Assembly (NCBI RefSeq): GCF_003933745.1
Contig: NZ_RSEB01000004.1
Span: 62,001 to 126,000 of the forward strand
Direction of reading: 5' to 3'
DNA from: Glycomyces terrestris
GTDB taxonomy: Bacteria; Actinomycetota; Actinomycetes; Mycobacteriales; Micromonosporaceae
DNA: 64,000 nt
Shown: positions 17,611-27,284 of the stretch, piece after piece
Layout of the letters: each line of letters begins with the position of its first letter
How positions within the stretch are numbered: position 1 is the first letter of the stretch
Notes under the pieces: generated by a model
Seen by the model: only the letters and a program-made list of their open reading frames with translations
What the model was told of the DNA's origin: nothing
Database searches by the model: none
Position numbers and translations under genes: made by a program

Positions 17611-20139
17611 ATGACCCGCCTTCCCGCCACGTTCCGCCCGCTCCACGACGGCTGGACCCTCACCGCCGCCGCGCTCCCCGCCGACGCGCCCGTCGACGCC
17701 GCGGCGCTGGCCGCCGGCGTCCCGGCGACCGTGCCCGGCGAGGCCCACCTGGACCTGCGCCGCGCCGGCCTCGTCGCCGACCCCTTCGACGGCGACAACG
17801 AGGCCGCGCAGCAGTGGATCGGGGACACGTCCTGGCGGTTCGCGACCACGTTCACCTGGACGGACGACGGCTCGGACCGCCACGACCTGGTCGCGCTCGG
17901 CCTCGACACCGTCGCCACCGTGGAGCTCAACGGGACCGAGGTGGGCCGCACCGAGAACATGTTCCGGTCCTACCGCTGGGACGTGCGCGAGCACCTGCGC
18001 GAAGGCGAGAACACCCTCGCGGTCGTGTTCGCCGCACCCGTCCCCGAGGCCGCGGCGCGCGCCGAGCGCGACGGCGCCCTGCCGCGCACCAACCACCACG
18101 ACTACAACCAGCTGCGCAAGATGGCCTGCTCCTTCGGCTGGGACTGGGGCATCGACGTCGCCGGTGCCGGGATCTGGAAGCCGATCGGCCTCGACTCCTG
18201 GTCCGGCGCGCGCATCGCCGCCGTCCGGCCCCTGGTCGACGTCGTGGAGAACGCCGACGGCGGACACGACGGCGTCCTCACCGCGCACCTCGACATCGAG
18301 CGCGCCGGCGCGGACGGCGACGTGGAGGTCCTCCTCGTCGTCACCGGCCCCGACGGCCGCCCCCTGGAGACCGCCGCGACCGTCCCCGCCGGCGCCGACT
18401 CGGCCACCGTCGTCACCGACGTCCCGCACGTGCGCCGCTGGTGGCCCGTCGGCCACGGCGACCAGCCCCTCTACGACGTGGCCGTCGAGATGGGCGAGGC
18501 GCACTGGCGGGGCCGCGTCGGGTTCCGCACCGTCGCCCTCGACACCGCCCCCGACGCCGCCGGCGCCCCGTTCGACCTGCGCGTCAACGGCGAGCGCGTC
18601 CTCGTGCGCGGCGCCAACTGGATCCCCGACCACGCCTTCCTCACCGAGATCGACCGCGACCGGTACGCCCGGCGCGTGGCCGACGCCCTGGAGGCCAACG
18701 TCAACCTCCTCCGCGTGTGGGGCGGCGGCGTCTACGAGTCCGACGACCTCTACGACCTCGCCGACGAGCACGGCCTGCTCATGTGGCAGGACTTCCTGTT
18801 CGCCTGCGCCGCCTACAGCGAGGACGAGCCGCTGCGCTCCGAGATCGAGGCCGAGGTCCGCGAGAACGTCACCCGCCTGAGCCCGCACCCGTCCCTGGTC
18901 CTGTGGAACGGCAACAACGAGAACACGTGGGGCTCGGTCGACTGGTCCTGGGCCCACCGCCTCGGCGGCCGCGGCTGGGGCGACGCCTACTACACCGGCC
19001 TCCTCCCCGCCGTCCTGTCCGAACTGGACCCGACCCGGCCGTACTCGCCCGCGAGCCCGTACTCCTTCGGCGACTACCGCCACCCCAACGACGAGCGCTA
19101 CGGCTCCATGCACATCTGGGACGTGTGGAACCGCGCCGACTACACCGTCTACGCCGACTACCTGCCGCGCTTCGTGTCCGAGTTCGGGTTCCAGGCCCCG
19201 CCCGCCTGGTCCACGCTCACCGGCGTCGTCCACGACGAGCCCCTGGACCCCTTCGGCCACCAGATGCTGGTGCACCAGAAGGCGAACCAGGGCAACGCCA
19301 AGCTCCAGCGCGGCTGGCGGGGCCACCTGCCCGACCCCCGGTCCATCGAGGACTGGCACTGGACCACGCAGCTGAACCAGGCGCACGCGATCCGCTTCGG
19401 CGTCGAGCACTTCCGCTCGCTCACGCCCCACAACACCGGCACGATCCTGTGGCAGCTCAACGACAACTGGCCCGTCGTCTCCTGGGCCGCGGTCGACTTC
19501 GCCGAGCACCGCAAGCCGCTGTGGCACGCCCTGCGCGACATGTACGCCCCGCGCCTGGCGACGCTCCAGCCCCGCCCGTCCGAGCAGGCGCTCGCGAACG
19601 CCTGGGAGGGCCTGCGACCCGAGTTCGACGCGCTCGCGCTCGTCCTGGTCAACGACACCGGCGAGGACTACGAGGGCGCGTTCACGCTGGTGCGCGAGTC
19701 CTTCGACGGGACCGTGCTCGCCAAGGCCGCCGTCGAGGCGGCGGTGCCCGCGCGCGGCGCGGCCACCGTGTTCGTCCCCGCCGACGTCGCCGCGTTCGGC
19801 GACCCGGCCGCGGAGGCGATCGTGGCCATCGCCGACGACGGCGCCTTCGCGCCGGCCTTCCGGTACGGCGCCGAGGTCGTCGACCAGCGGCTCGACCCGA
19901 ACCCGCTCCGAGTCGAGGCCGCCGCGGCCGACGGCGCGGTCGAGCTGCGGCTCACCGCGACCTCCCTCGCCCGCGACGTGCACTGCCACGCCGACACCGT
20001 CGATCCGCGCGCCCGGGCCGACCGGGGCATGATCACCTTGCGCGCCGGACAGACGGCCGTGATCCGCGTCGAGACTCCGGCCGGGGCCGCGCCGGACGCG
20101 TTCGCCGCCGCGCTGCGCTGCGCGAACGACCTGCTCTAG
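17611..20139 (+). CDS. beta-mannosidase, glycoside hydrolase family 2
   Basis: Releases mannose from the non-reducing end of beta-mannosides in the cytoplasm (no signal peptide). The 842-aa length and order, sugar-binding domain, immunoglobulin-like domain, TIM barrel and C-terminal domains, match bacterial beta-mannosidases. [24 protein letters not shown] and [13 protein letters not shown] are typical of mannosidases rather than beta-galactosidases. Acid/base is E437 in LWNGNNEN and nucleophile E524 in [11 protein letters not shown] with AAAGGA upstream, 36 bp after the ATPase gene, so part of the importer operon. Together with the alpha-galactosidase it can break galactomannan oligosaccharides. 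Confidence 0.92.
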   Translation: MTRLPATFRPLHDGWTLTAAALPADAPVDAAALAAGVPATVPGEAHLDLRRAGLVADPFDGDNEAAQQWIGDTSWRFATTFTWTDDGSDRHDLVALGLDTVATVELNGTEVGRTENMFRSYRWDVREHLREGENTLAVVFAAPVPEAAARAERDGALPRTNHHDYNQLRKMACSFGWDWGIDVAGAGIWKPIGLDSWSGARIAAVRPLVDVVENADGGHDGVLTAHLDIERAGADGDVEVLLVVTGPDGRPLETAATVPAGADSATVVTDVPHVRRWWPVGHGDQPLYDVAVEMGEAHWRGRVGFRTVALDTAPDAAGAPFDLRVNGERVLVRGANWIPDHAFLTEIDRDRYARRVADALEANVNLLRVWGGGVYESDDLYDLADEHGLLMWQDFLFACAAYSEDEPLRSEIEAEVRENVTRLSPHPSLVLWNGNNENTWGSVDWSWAHRLGGRGWGDAYYTGLLPAVLSELDPTRPYSPASPYSFGDYRHPNDERYGSMHIWDVWNRADYTVYADYLPRFVSEFGFQAPPAWSTLTGVVHDEPLDPFGHQMLVHQKANQGNAKLQRGWRGHLPDPRSIEDWHWTTQLNQAHAIRFGVEHFRSLTPHNTGTILWQLNDNWPVVSWAAVDFAEHRKPLWHALRDMYAPRLATLQPRPSEQALANAWEGLRPEFDALALVLVNDTGEDYEGAFTLVRESFDGTVLAKAAVEAAVPARGAATVFVPADVAAFGDPAAEAIVAIADDGAFAPAFRYGAEVVDQRLDPNPLRVEAAAADGAVELRLTATSLARDVHCHADTVDPRARADRGMITLRAGQTAVIRVETPAGAAPDAFAAALRCANDLL

Positions 20140-20168
20140 CCTTGGCCTCCAACGAAAGCGAGGTGCGC

Positions 20169-21407
20169 ATGATCATCGACAGCGCCGAAGTGATCGTCAC
20201 GAGCCCGGACCGGAACTTCGTGACCCTGAAGCTGACCACCGACGACGGGCTCACGGGCCTGGGGGACGCCACGCTGAACGGCCGCGAACTCGCCGTCGTC
20301 GCCTACCTCAAGGACCACGTCGTGCCCCTGCTCCTGGGCCGGGACGCGCACCGGATCGAGGACACCTGGCAGTTCCTCTACCGCTCCGCCTACTGGCGCC
20401 GCGGCCCGGTCACCATGGCCGCCATCGCCGCCGTCGACACGGCCCTGTGGGACCTCAAGGGCAAGGCCGCGGGGATGCCGGTCTACCAGCTCCTCGGCGG
20501 CGCCTCCCGCACCGGCCTCCTCGCCTACGGCCACGCCTCCGGCCGGGACCTCCCCGAACTGTTCGACTCCATCCGCGCCCACCAGGCCCAGGGCTACAAG
20601 GCGATCCGCGTCCAGACCGGCGTCCCGGGCCTGAAGTCGATCTACGGCATCGCCTCCAACGCCACCTACGAGGCCATGGACGGCGTCCGCTACGACCACG
20701 AGCCGGCGCAGCGCGGCAGCCTGCCGGCCGAGGAGGACTGGGACACCCGCTCCTACCTGCGCCACGTCCCGACCGTGTTCGAAGCCGTCCGCGGCGAGTT
20801 CGGGCCCGAGCTGCCGCTCCTGCACGACGCCCACCACCGCCTCACCCCCGTCCAGGCCGCCCAGCTCGGCAAGGCGCTCGAACCGTACGACCTGTTCTGG
20901 CTCGAGGACGTCACCCCCGCCGAGAACCAGGAGGCCCTGCGCCTGGTCCGCCGCCACACCACGACCCCGCTGGCGATCGGGGAGATCTTCAACACCGTGT
21001 GGGACTACCAGCAGATCATCCGCGAACAGCTCATCGACTACGTCCGCAGCGCCGTCACCCACACCGGCGGCATCTCCCACCTGAAGAAGGTCCTCGACTA
21101 CGCCGCCCAGTACCAGATCAAGTCCGGCATGCACGGCCCCACCGACATCTCGCCGGTCGGCATGGCCGCCGCCCTCCACTTGGGACTGTCCGTCCACAAC
21201 TTCGGCATCCAGGAGTACATGCGGCACGGCGCCAGGACCGACCAGGTCTTCCAGCAGTCCTTCACCTGGCAGGACGGCCTCCTCCACCCCGGGGACCGGC
21301 CCGGCCTCGGCGTCGAGCTCGACCTCGACGAGGCCGGGAAGTACCCGTACGTCCAGGCGTACCTGCCCTTCAACCGCCTGGCCGACGGCACCGTCCACGA
21401 CTGGTAG
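20169..21407 (+). CDS. mannonate dehydratase-like enolase-superfamily protein (ManD/RspA)
   Basis: A 412-aa enolase-superfamily enzyme. Metal-ligand blocks are [26 protein letters not shown] and [12 protein letters not shown], followed by [19 protein letters not shown], the ManD-family layout. Proven members dehydrate D-mannonate (or D-gluconate, some very poorly) to 2-keto-3-deoxygluconate. Here it is last in the mannan-like operon, 29 bp after the beta-mannosidase. Its link to mannose would need an oxidation to mannonate that no neighbouring gene supplies, so the true substrate is open. Confidence 0.88.
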   Translation: MIIDSAEVIVTSPDRNFVTLKLTTDDGLTGLGDATLNGRELAVVAYLKDHVVPLLLGRDAHRIEDTWQFLYRSAYWRRGPVTMAAIAAVDTALWDLKGKAAGMPVYQLLGGASRTGLLAYGHASGRDLPELFDSIRAHQAQGYKAIRVQTGVPGLKSIYGIASNATYEAMDGVRYDHEPAQRGSLPAEEDWDTRSYLRHVPTVFEAVRGEFGPELPLLHDAHHRLTPVQAAQLGKALEPYDLFWLEDVTPAENQEALRLVRRHTTTPLAIGEIFNTVWDYQQIIREQLIDYVRSAVTHTGGISHLKKVLDYAAQYQIKSGMHGPTDISPVGMAAALHLGLSVHNFGIQEYMRHGARTDQVFQQSFTWQDGLLHPGDRPGLGVELDLDEAGKYPYVQAYLPFNRLADGTVHDW

Positions 21408-21415
21408 CCCGCCGC

Positions 21416-21441
21416 GGGGCCGGGGGACCGCTCCCGGCCCC
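21416..21441. terminator. terminator hairpin after the mannan operon
   Basis: GGGGCCGGG pairs with CCCGGCCCC across an 8-nt loop, 9 bp after the ManD stop. It lies between convergent genes and could act on both. Confidence 0.65.
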
Positions 21442-21514
21442 CGCAGCGCCTTTGCCATTGAGGCCCTTCCCGAAGTGCTCTTCTCAAGGCGCCCGGTCTC
21501 TCAAGCCCCCGTGC

Positions 21515-22462
21515 TCACACGGCGGCGTCGATCTCGTCCACGACGAGCGGACGCCGCCGCCACACCGCGCGCTGGATCGCGAGCGTGACGATGCCGGCCA
21601 GGATCATGCCCGCCAGGTTCACCGCGAGCTGCACGAACGACGCGCCCACTTCGCTCCAGTGCTCCAAGGGGATCGCGACCGCGAGGTTGCCGACCGCGGG
21701 CACCGTCGTCACCGAGATGAAGACGCCGACCAGCGCCGCGGACTTCCGCGCCGTCATCGACAGGATCCCGGCCACCCCGGCCAGCACCGCGACCACGAAC
21801 GACCAGCGGTCGGGGTGGATGATGAAGCTCGTCAGCGGCCGGTCGTCGAGCATCGACGGCTCGATCCAGCCGATGAGCCGGCTCGCGTACGCGCACAACA
21901 GGGTCACCGCGATCGCCGCCGCGAACCCGGCGACGAGGGTGCGCACCGCGGTCGCCGCCAGGCGCGCGTCGCGCTGGAGCACCCCGAAGCACAGCGCGGC
22001 GACCGGCCCGAAGTCCGGGCCCAGGACCATCGCGCCCACGATGAGGATCGGCTGGTCCAGCAGCGCCCCGATGGCCGCGATCTGCACCGCGAGGATGAGG
22101 AACATCAGGTACGACCACGTCAGGCGCGTCTCCGAGGCGGTGCGGGCGGCGAGCTCCTCCCACACGACCGCGTCTTCGGAGTGCCCCGGCGCGGCCTCGA
22201 CCGCCTCTTCGGCGGCGTCGGAGATCCACAGGTCGACCTCCTCGACCGCGATGCTGCCGCGCTCCTTCAACCCCAGGTCGCGCAACTGCTCCAGGACGGC
22301 GTTGGCGCCCTCGCGGGCGACGTCGAAGTGGACGCAGTCGCCCTCGGGCGAGCGCGCGACGCCCGGCAGCTTCACCACGTTGGCGACCGCTTCGTCCTCG
22401 ACGGCGATCCGCACCACCTCGTCGCTGAGCGCGGCGGGGGCGATGACTCGAACATGCAGCAC
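21515..22462 (-). CDS. DUF389 family membrane protein
   Basis: A 315-aa protein of unknown function. The N-terminal ~100 residues form a soluble domain (LHVRVIAPA start, ACT-like appearance), followed by six or so transmembrane helices beginning at TWSYLMFLILAVQIAAIGAL; the LIVGAMVLGPDFGPVAAL and SVTTVPAVGNLAVA blocks are the hallmark of the DUF389 (TIGR00341-like) family. GTG at 22462 chosen because homologous proteins begin MLH(V/L)RV and a -10-like CACAAT lies 6 nt upstream, as for leaderless genes. Transported substrate unknown. Confidence 0.85.
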   Translation of the reverse strand: MLHVRVIAPAALSDEVVRIAVEDEAVANVVKLPGVARSPEGDCVHFDVAREGANAVLEQLRDLGLKERGSIAVEEVDLWISDAAEEAVEAAPGHSEDAVVWEELAARTASETRLTWSYLMFLILAVQIAAIGALLDQPILIVGAMVLGPDFGPVAALCFGVLQRDARLAATAVRTLVAGFAAAIAVTLLCAYASRLIGWIEPSMLDDRPLTSFIIHPDRWSFVVAVLAGVAGILSMTARKSAALVGVFISVTTVPAVGNLAVAIPLEHWSEVGASFVQLAVNLAGMILAGIVTLAIQRAVWRRRPLVVDEIDAAV

Positions 22463-22545
22463 GACGGCATTGTGCACCACGCCCGCCGCGTCCCGACCCG
22501 AGCGGCGTCCGCCGCGACCGCGCCGGCCGGTCCGGCGCAGCCAGC

Positions 22546-22577
22546 GCGTCCGCCGGGCCGAGGCCCTCGGCGGACGC
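22546..22577 (-). terminator. hairpin after membrane protein gene
   Basis: Perfect 10-bp arms GCGTCCGCCG and CGGCGGACGC with an inner GGCC-GA-GGCC pairing. Lies 60-91 bp past the stop of the gene at 22637 and before the DUF389 promoter. The other bases of the 22463-22636 gap hold nothing else I can name. Confidence 0.6.
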
Positions 22578-22636
22578 GCCCCCGCCACCCCGCCGGGAGC
22601 CCCCGACGCCGCGGATCTTGACGGAATCCATACGCG

Positions 22637-23392
22637 TCAGTCCGCCGTGCGGGACTTCCGCAGTGCCGTCCACGTGAACTGGAGGCCCGCGGCCACGGCC
22701 GCCGCCGCGACCACCGCCGGCACGAAGGTTTCGACGCCGAGGTAGCCGACCGGGGCCGCGTCGGGGTCCTCGGTGTGGAACAGCCACGGGCCGCCGGCCG
22801 CGATCAGGGCGAGCAGCAGTGCCAGGAACCCGTACGCGACCCGCCGCGCCGGCCGCCGCCAGGCCGCGACGCCCACGAGGACGGCCGCGGCGGCGAACAC
22901 CAGCGCCAGCCACCCGGCCGGCGAGGCCGGGTCGGTCGCGGTCCCGATGGAGATGGTCAGGACCCACAGCGAGGTCGCCAGGAGCACGAGCGCGGCCGCC
23001 TCGGCCAGGAGCGAGCCCGGCCCGCGCCACACCGCCGCCATGAGCAGTGCCGCGGGCATCGCCATGAGCGCGTAGAAGATCGGGTCGACCACGTAGTCGG
23101 GCCACGCCCACCACGAGCCCTCCCAGCCGTAGCCGAACCAGTCGTAGAAGGACAGGACCCAGCAGACCGGCACCAGCGCCCAGCCCGCCAGCCGGAGCCC
23201 GCGGCCCGCGGCGCAGAGCGCGGTCGCGACGGCCGCCAGCAGGGCGGCGAAGTGCATGACGAGGCTGAGCACCGGCTCCATCGACACCAGGTAGCCGACG
23301 GCGATCCCGGCGGCGACGAGGACGACCGCGAGCGGTCCGGTGACCCAGGCGATGCGGCCCGCGGCCGCCGACGTGTGCGTGGAAGTAGTCAT
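22637..23392 (-). CDS. multi-spanning membrane protein of unknown function
   Basis: A 251-aa hydrophobic protein with about seven transmembrane segments (for example VTGPLAVVLVAAGIAVGYLV and LFHTEDPD before the last). An aromatic loop, FYDWFGYGWEGSWWAWPDY near residues 85-103, faces one side of the membrane. I recognise no family. ATG at 23392 has no Shine-Dalgarno but GATACT stands 6 nt upstream, so it is probably leaderless. Confidence 0.75.
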   Translation of the reverse strand: MTTSTHTSAAAGRIAWVTGPLAVVLVAAGIAVGYLVSMEPVLSLVMHFAALLAAVATALCAAGRGLRLAGWALVPVCWVLSFYDWFGYGWEGSWWAWPDYVVDPIFYALMAMPAALLMAAVWRGPGSLLAEAAALVLLATSLWVLTISIGTATDPASPAGWLALVFAAAAVLVGVAAWRRPARRVAYGFLALLLALIAAGGPWLFHTEDPDAAPVGYLGVETFVPAVVAAAAVAAGLQFTWTALRKSRTAD

Positions 23393-23463
23393 GGAGGCAG
23401 TATCCGCACCGCCACCCACCGCTCATTCCGGCATTTCGGGCGCCGATTGTCGGTTCCCCACAA

Positions 23464-23490
23464 CGGAACCGGGTCCGATGCCCGGTTCCG
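23464..23490 (-). terminator. terminator region after ABC operon (two overlapping hairpins)
   Basis: Perfect arms CGGAACCGGG and CCCGGTTCCG around a 7-nt loop. CGGTTCC at 23451-23457 can compete by pairing with 23465-23471. It sits 33 bp past the end of the ABC ATPase gene on the minus strand. The T-run at 23497-23501 lies on the other strand's 3' side, where no gene ends. Confidence 0.55.
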
Positions 23491-23522
23491 CCCGCGGTTT
23501 TTCTCGGTTTCCGCCAATCGGT

Positions 23523-24407
23523 TCAGACGCCTGCGACCCAGTGGTGCTCGTCGACCTCCGTCAGCGGCGGGGGAGGGACGTCCCGGTCGCCGTCCGGTTC
23601 GAGCGCCTCGGGCTCGGCGTCGCTGTCGGACCACTTGCGGTGCAGTTGCGGCACCGACGCGAGGAGGTTGCGCGAGTACGGGTGCCGCGGGTCGGTGAAG
23701 ACCTTGCCGGTCGCGCCCGCCTCCACGACCGCGCCGTGGCGCATGATGACGACGCGCTCGGAGATGTAGTTCGCCAGCGAGAGGTCGTGGGTGATGAACA
23801 GGACGCCGAGGCCGCGTTCCTTGAGCTCGCCCAGCAGGTTGAGGACGTCGATTCGGGTGGAGGCGTCGAGCATGCTGATGATCTCGTCGGCGACCAGGAC
23901 CTGGATGTCGAGCAGCAGGGCGCGGGCGATGAGCATCCGCTGGAGCTGGCCGCCGCTGAGCTGGTGCGGGTATTTGCCGAGGACGGACCCCGGGTCGAGC
24001 CGCACGCCCTGGAGCACGTCGTCGACGCGGGCGCTCCACTCGGCGCGCTTGACCGCGGGGAAGTACGACTCGCGGACGGCCTCGAAGATCCTGTCCGCCT
24101 TGAAGATCGGGTTGTAGCTGCTGAACGGGTCCTGGAAGACGCCCTGGACGCGCCGGTAGTACGCCTTGCGGGCGGCGTGGCCGCGGGCGGTGACGTCCGC
24201 GCCGTCGAGGAGGATCGAGCCGCGGGTGACGGAGGTGAGCTGGAGGACCATCTTGCCGATCGTGGTCTTGCCGCTGCCGGACTCGCCGACGACGGAGAGG
24301 ACCTCGCCGGGGGCGATGTCGATGCTGACGTCGCGGACGGCGGTCAGGCGCTTGGAGCCGAGGGTGCCGACCCGGTAGGACTTCCACACGTTCCTGAGTT
24401 CGAGCAT
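23523..24407 (-). CDS. ABC importer ATP-binding protein (DppF type)
   Basis: A 294-aa ATPase with Walker A GESGSGKTT, Q-loop VFQDPFSSYNPI, signature LSGGQLQRM, Walker B VLVADEIISMLD and switch FITHDLSLAN. The Walker B line has Glu in the usual place but the next residues (IIS) replace the common PVS/PTS. A C-terminal acidic, Pro-rich tail (~30 aa) follows the conserved RHPYSRNLLASVP block. The ATG overlaps the previous stop; last gene of the five-gene importer operon read right to left. Confidence 0.9.
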   Translation of the reverse strand: MLELRNVWKSYRVGTLGSKRLTAVRDVSIDIAPGEVLSVVGESGSGKTTIGKMVLQLTSVTRGSILLDGADVTARGHAARKAYYRRVQGVFQDPFSSYNPIFKADRIFEAVRESYFPAVKRAEWSARVDDVLQGVRLDPGSVLGKYPHQLSGGQLQRMLIARALLLDIQVLVADEIISMLDASTRIDVLNLLGELKERGLGVLFITHDLSLANYISERVVIMRHGAVVEAGATGKVFTDPRHPYSRNLLASVPQLHRKWSDSDAEPEALEPDGDRDVPPPPLTEVDEHHWVAGV

Positions 24408-25360
24408 CAGTCGGCCGCCTTCCAGCACGAGACCTCGTGGCCCGCTTCGACGGCCACGATCGGGGGCTCGGCGGCGCACTCGTCGGCCGCGAGCGGGCAC
24501 CGCGCGCGAAACCGGCAGCCGGTCGGCGGGTGCAGCAGGTGCGGGGGCTTGCCGGGGATGCTCTGGAGCCGCTCGTCGCCGTACTCGAGCCCGACCTCGG
24601 GCAGTGCGCCGATGAGCGCGCGCGTGTAGGGGTGCCTGGGCGCCTTGATGATCGTCTCGGCCGGGGCCTTCTCGACGATCTGCCCGGCGTACATGACCAT
24701 GATGGTGTCGGCGATCTGGTACACCAGCGACAGGTCGTGGGTGACCACGATCATCGACTTGACGAATCCCATGTCGCGGAAGCGGACCAGGGTCTCGGCG
24801 ACGGCCTTCTGGTTGGTGACGTCGAGCGCGGAGGTGACCTCGTCGGCGATGAGCAGGCTCGGGTCGAGGAGGGTCGACAGGACCATGACGACGCGCTGCT
24901 TCATGCCGCCCGACAGCTCGATCGGGTAGTTGTCGAGCACACGTGCTTCCAGCCCGACGAGTTCGAGGCGGCGCACGAGCTCGTCCCGGTGGTCCCGGTA
25001 GGACTTCCCGCGCGAGCGCAGCAGTTCGGCGATCATCCTCCCGATCCTGCGGGTCGGGTTGAGCGCGCTCATCGAGTACTGCGGGATGATGGACACGGCG
25101 CTCCAGCGGCGGGGGTTCATCGCCTTGTCGTCGCCGATCGGCAGCTCCTCGCCGTCGAGGACGGCGGTGCCGGCGACGTGGCGCATCCGGCCGTCGAGCC
25201 GGATGAGGCTCTTGCCGAGGGTGGTCTTCCCGCAGCCGGACTCGCCCGCGAGGCCGACGATCTCGCCGTCGGCGAGGGAGAACGAGACCCCGTCCAGGGC
25301 CCGCACGTCGCCCTTGAGGGTCCGGTAGTGGACCTTCAGGCCCTCCACTTCGAGCGTCAC
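24407..25360 (-). CDS. ABC importer ATP-binding protein (DppD type)
   Basis: A 317-aa ATPase: Walker [11 protein letters not shown]-loop IPQYSMSALNPT, signature LSGGMKQRV, Walker B LLIADEVTSALDV, switch VVTHDL, and the C-terminal oligopeptide-transporter motif GCRFRARCPLAADEC, whose cysteines can hold an iron-sulfur cluster or metal in this family. GTG start at 25360, 2 bp after the permease stop. Confidence 0.9.
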   Translation of the reverse strand: MTLEVEGLKVHYRTLKGDVRALDGVSFSLADGEIVGLAGESGCGKTTLGKSLIRLDGRMRHVAGTAVLDGEELPIGDDKAMNPRRWSAVSIIPQYSMSALNPTRRIGRMIAELLRSRGKSYRDHRDELVRRLELVGLEARVLDNYPIELSGGMKQRVVMVLSTLLDPSLLIADEVTSALDVTNQKAVAETLVRFRDMGFVKSMIVVTHDLSLVYQIADTIMVMYAGQIVEKAPAETIIKAPRHPYTRALIGALPEVGLEYGDERLQSIPGKPPHLLHPPTGCRFRARCPLAADECAAEPPIVAVEAGHEVSCWKAAD

Positions 25361-25362
25361 GG

Positions 25363-26244
25363 CTACATCTCCCTCAGCTTGGGGTTGAAGACCTCGTCGA
25401 GGCCGACGTTGGTGATGTACAGGGCCCCGACGATCAGGGTGATCGCCAGGCCGGGCGGCACGAACCACCACCACATGCCGAGGTGGAGGGAGCTCCACGC
25501 CATCGACTGCTGCATCATGGTGCCGAGCGAGACGGCGTTGGCCGGCCCGAGGCCGATGAAGTCGAGCATCGCGGCGAACAGGATCGCGCCGCCGAAGAGC
25601 AGGATCATCGACATGAGCAGGTACGAGGCCATGTTCGGCATGATCTCGTGGACGATGATCCGCCAGGAGCGCTTCCCGGTCAGGCGCGCCAGGTCCACGT
25701 AGTCGCGGTTGGCGAGTGTGAACGTCTGCGCGCGAACGGCTCTCGCCACCCACGGCCACGAGAACACCCCGATGATGACGGCCTGCGCGACCACCCCGCG
25801 CACTTCGAGGTAGGAGCTGATGACGATGAGGACCGCGAGCGCCGGGAGGACGAGGACCACGTTGGTGACCATGTTGAGGACCTCGTCGACGAGGCCGCCG
25901 CGGTACCCGGCGGTGAAGCCGACGGCGAGGCCGATGACGAACGCGATGCCGCCGCCGAGGGTGCCGACCAGGTAGGAGGAGCGGAGGCCGTGCACGAACT
26001 GCGTGAACACGTCCTGGCCGAAGTAGGTGGTGCCGAACCAGTGCGCGCCCGAGGGCGCCTCCGACTTGGGGCCGACGTACTCGTTGGGGGAGTCGGAGAG
26101 GAAGAATGGCCCGATGAGCCCGAGCAGGAGCAGCGCGAGCACCACGGCGAGGCCGCCGGCGACCTTGGGGTTGCGCAGCGCGAAGTACAGGTGCTCGCCC
26201 CGGCGTCCGACCGGTTCGGTCTGGAGGACGACTTCGGCGCTCAT
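25363..26244 (-). CDS. ABC importer permease (DppC type)
   Basis: A 293-aa permease with six membrane segments. HWFGTTYFGQDVFTQFVHGLRSSYLVG is the DppC signature and RDYVDLARLTGKRSWRIIVHEIMPN the coupling loop. The ATG at 26244 overlaps the stop of the upstream permease (ATGA). C-terminus GLDEVFNPKLREM is usual for the group. Confidence 0.9.
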   Translation of the reverse strand: MSAEVVLQTEPVGRRGEHLYFALRNPKVAGGLAVVLALLLLGLIGPFFLSDSPNEYVGPKSEAPSGAHWFGTTYFGQDVFTQFVHGLRSSYLVGTLGGGIAFVIGLAVGFTAGYRGGLVDEVLNMVTNVVLVLPALAVLIVISSYLEVRGVVAQAVIIGVFSWPWVARAVRAQTFTLANRDYVDLARLTGKRSWRIIVHEIMPNMASYLLMSMILLFGGAILFAAMLDFIGLGPANAVSLGTMMQQSMAWSSLHLGMWWWFVPPGLAITLIVGALYITNVGLDEVFNPKLREM

Positions 26245-27236
26245 GACTGGCCTCCTTCGAGTCCGAGGCGGGTGCGGGGGTCGACCAGGACGTACACGAT
26301 GTCGGCCAGGAAGTTGAACACCAGGACGCCGATCACGATGAACAGCAGGATGCCTTGCAGCAGGAAGAAGTCCTGGCTGTTGACGGCTTCGAGCAGGAGG
26401 CTGCCCAGTCCCGGGTAGGCGAACACGACCTCGGTGACCAGGGCGCCGCCGACGACCACGCCCAGTTGCAGGGCGAGGCCGGTGATCTGGGGCAGGACCG
26501 CATTGCGGAAGGCGTACCGCCGGACCAGCCGGTTCGGGGCGCCGAGCGCCTGGAGGTAGTTCGAGTAGTCCGACTCCAGCTCGTAGATGACGAGGTTGCG
26601 CATGCCGATCGCCCAGCCGCCCAGGGCGACGACGAACAGCGACAGGAACGGCAGCACCCAGTGGTGCAGCAGGTCCACGATGAACGTCCAGGTGAAGGCC
26701 GGGGTGAGCGCGAAGCTGTAGCCGCCGGCGACGGGGAACCAGCCGAGGATGATGCCGCCGACCCAGGCGAGCAGGATCGCGAGCCACATGTACGGCACCG
26801 CGGTGAGCACGTACCCGATCGGCAGGGCCCCGTTGTCGAGGAGCTTGTTGCGGGCGGCCATGGCGCCCAGGGCGTTCCCGGCGAACCAGCTGAGGAGGAT
26901 CGAGGGCAGCAGCAGCGCCAGCGTGTACGGGAGCGCGTCCGCGACCACCGAGGCCACGGGGGAGGGGAACGCGAAGACGCTGACGCCGAGGTCGCCGCGG
27001 AACAGGGCCGCCCAGTAGTTCAGGTACTGCTGCCACAGCGGCACGTCGAGCCCGAAGAGCTGGTTGAAGTACGCGCGCATGGCCTCGGACGACTCGATGT
27101 TGGCCACCGAGTTGCGGGTGAGCATCCGCGCGACCGGGTCGCCGGGCATGAGGCGCGGCACGGCGAAGTTGATCGAGACGGCGATGACGAACGTCAGGCC
27201 GTAGATGAGCAGTTTGCGCCGGAAGTAGCGGCCCAA
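26241..27236 (-). CDS. ABC importer permease (DppB type)
   Basis: A 331-aa permease with N-terminal FAVPRLMPGDPVARML, six membrane segments and coupling loop YSNYLQALGAPNRLVRRYAFRNAVLPQ. The start is TTG at 27236, decided by AGGAG 5 nt upstream. Placed 48 bp after the binding-protein gene, with a strong hairpin in the gap. Confidence 0.9.
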   Translation of the reverse strand: MGRYFRRKLLIYGLTFVIAVSINFAVPRLMPGDPVARMLTRNSVANIESSEAMRAYFNQLFGLDVPLWQQYLNYWAALFRGDLGVSVFAFPSPVASVVADALPYTLALLLPSILLSWFAGNALGAMAARNKLLDNGALPIGYVLTAVPYMWLAILLAWVGGIILGWFPVAGGYSFALTPAFTWTFIVDLLHHWVLPFLSLFVVALGGWAIGMRNLVIYELESDYSNYLQALGAPNRLVRRYAFRNAVLPQITGLALQLGVVVGGALVTEVVFAYPGLGSLLLEAVNSQDFFLLQGILLFIVIGVLVFNFLADIVYVLVDPRTRLGLEGGQS

Positions 27237-27255
27237 GGGGACTCCTAGCGGAAGG

Positions 27256-27279
27256 GGGGCCGGGCGCGGGCCCGGCCCC
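27256..27279 (-). repeat. intra-operon hairpin between binding protein and permeases
   Basis: Perfect 10-bp stem GGGGCCGGGC / GCCCGGCCCC with 4-nt loop, 5 bp past the binding-protein stop. Such stems commonly stabilise the upstream message or cause partial termination, giving more binding protein than permease. Confidence 0.65.
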
Positions 27280-27284
27280 GCGGC

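Noticed and set aside
16534-19989. 1151-aa minus-strand frame opposite the ABC ATPase and beta-mannosidase
   Set aside because: Same reason: low-complexity translation lying antisense to genes with intact catalytic motifs.
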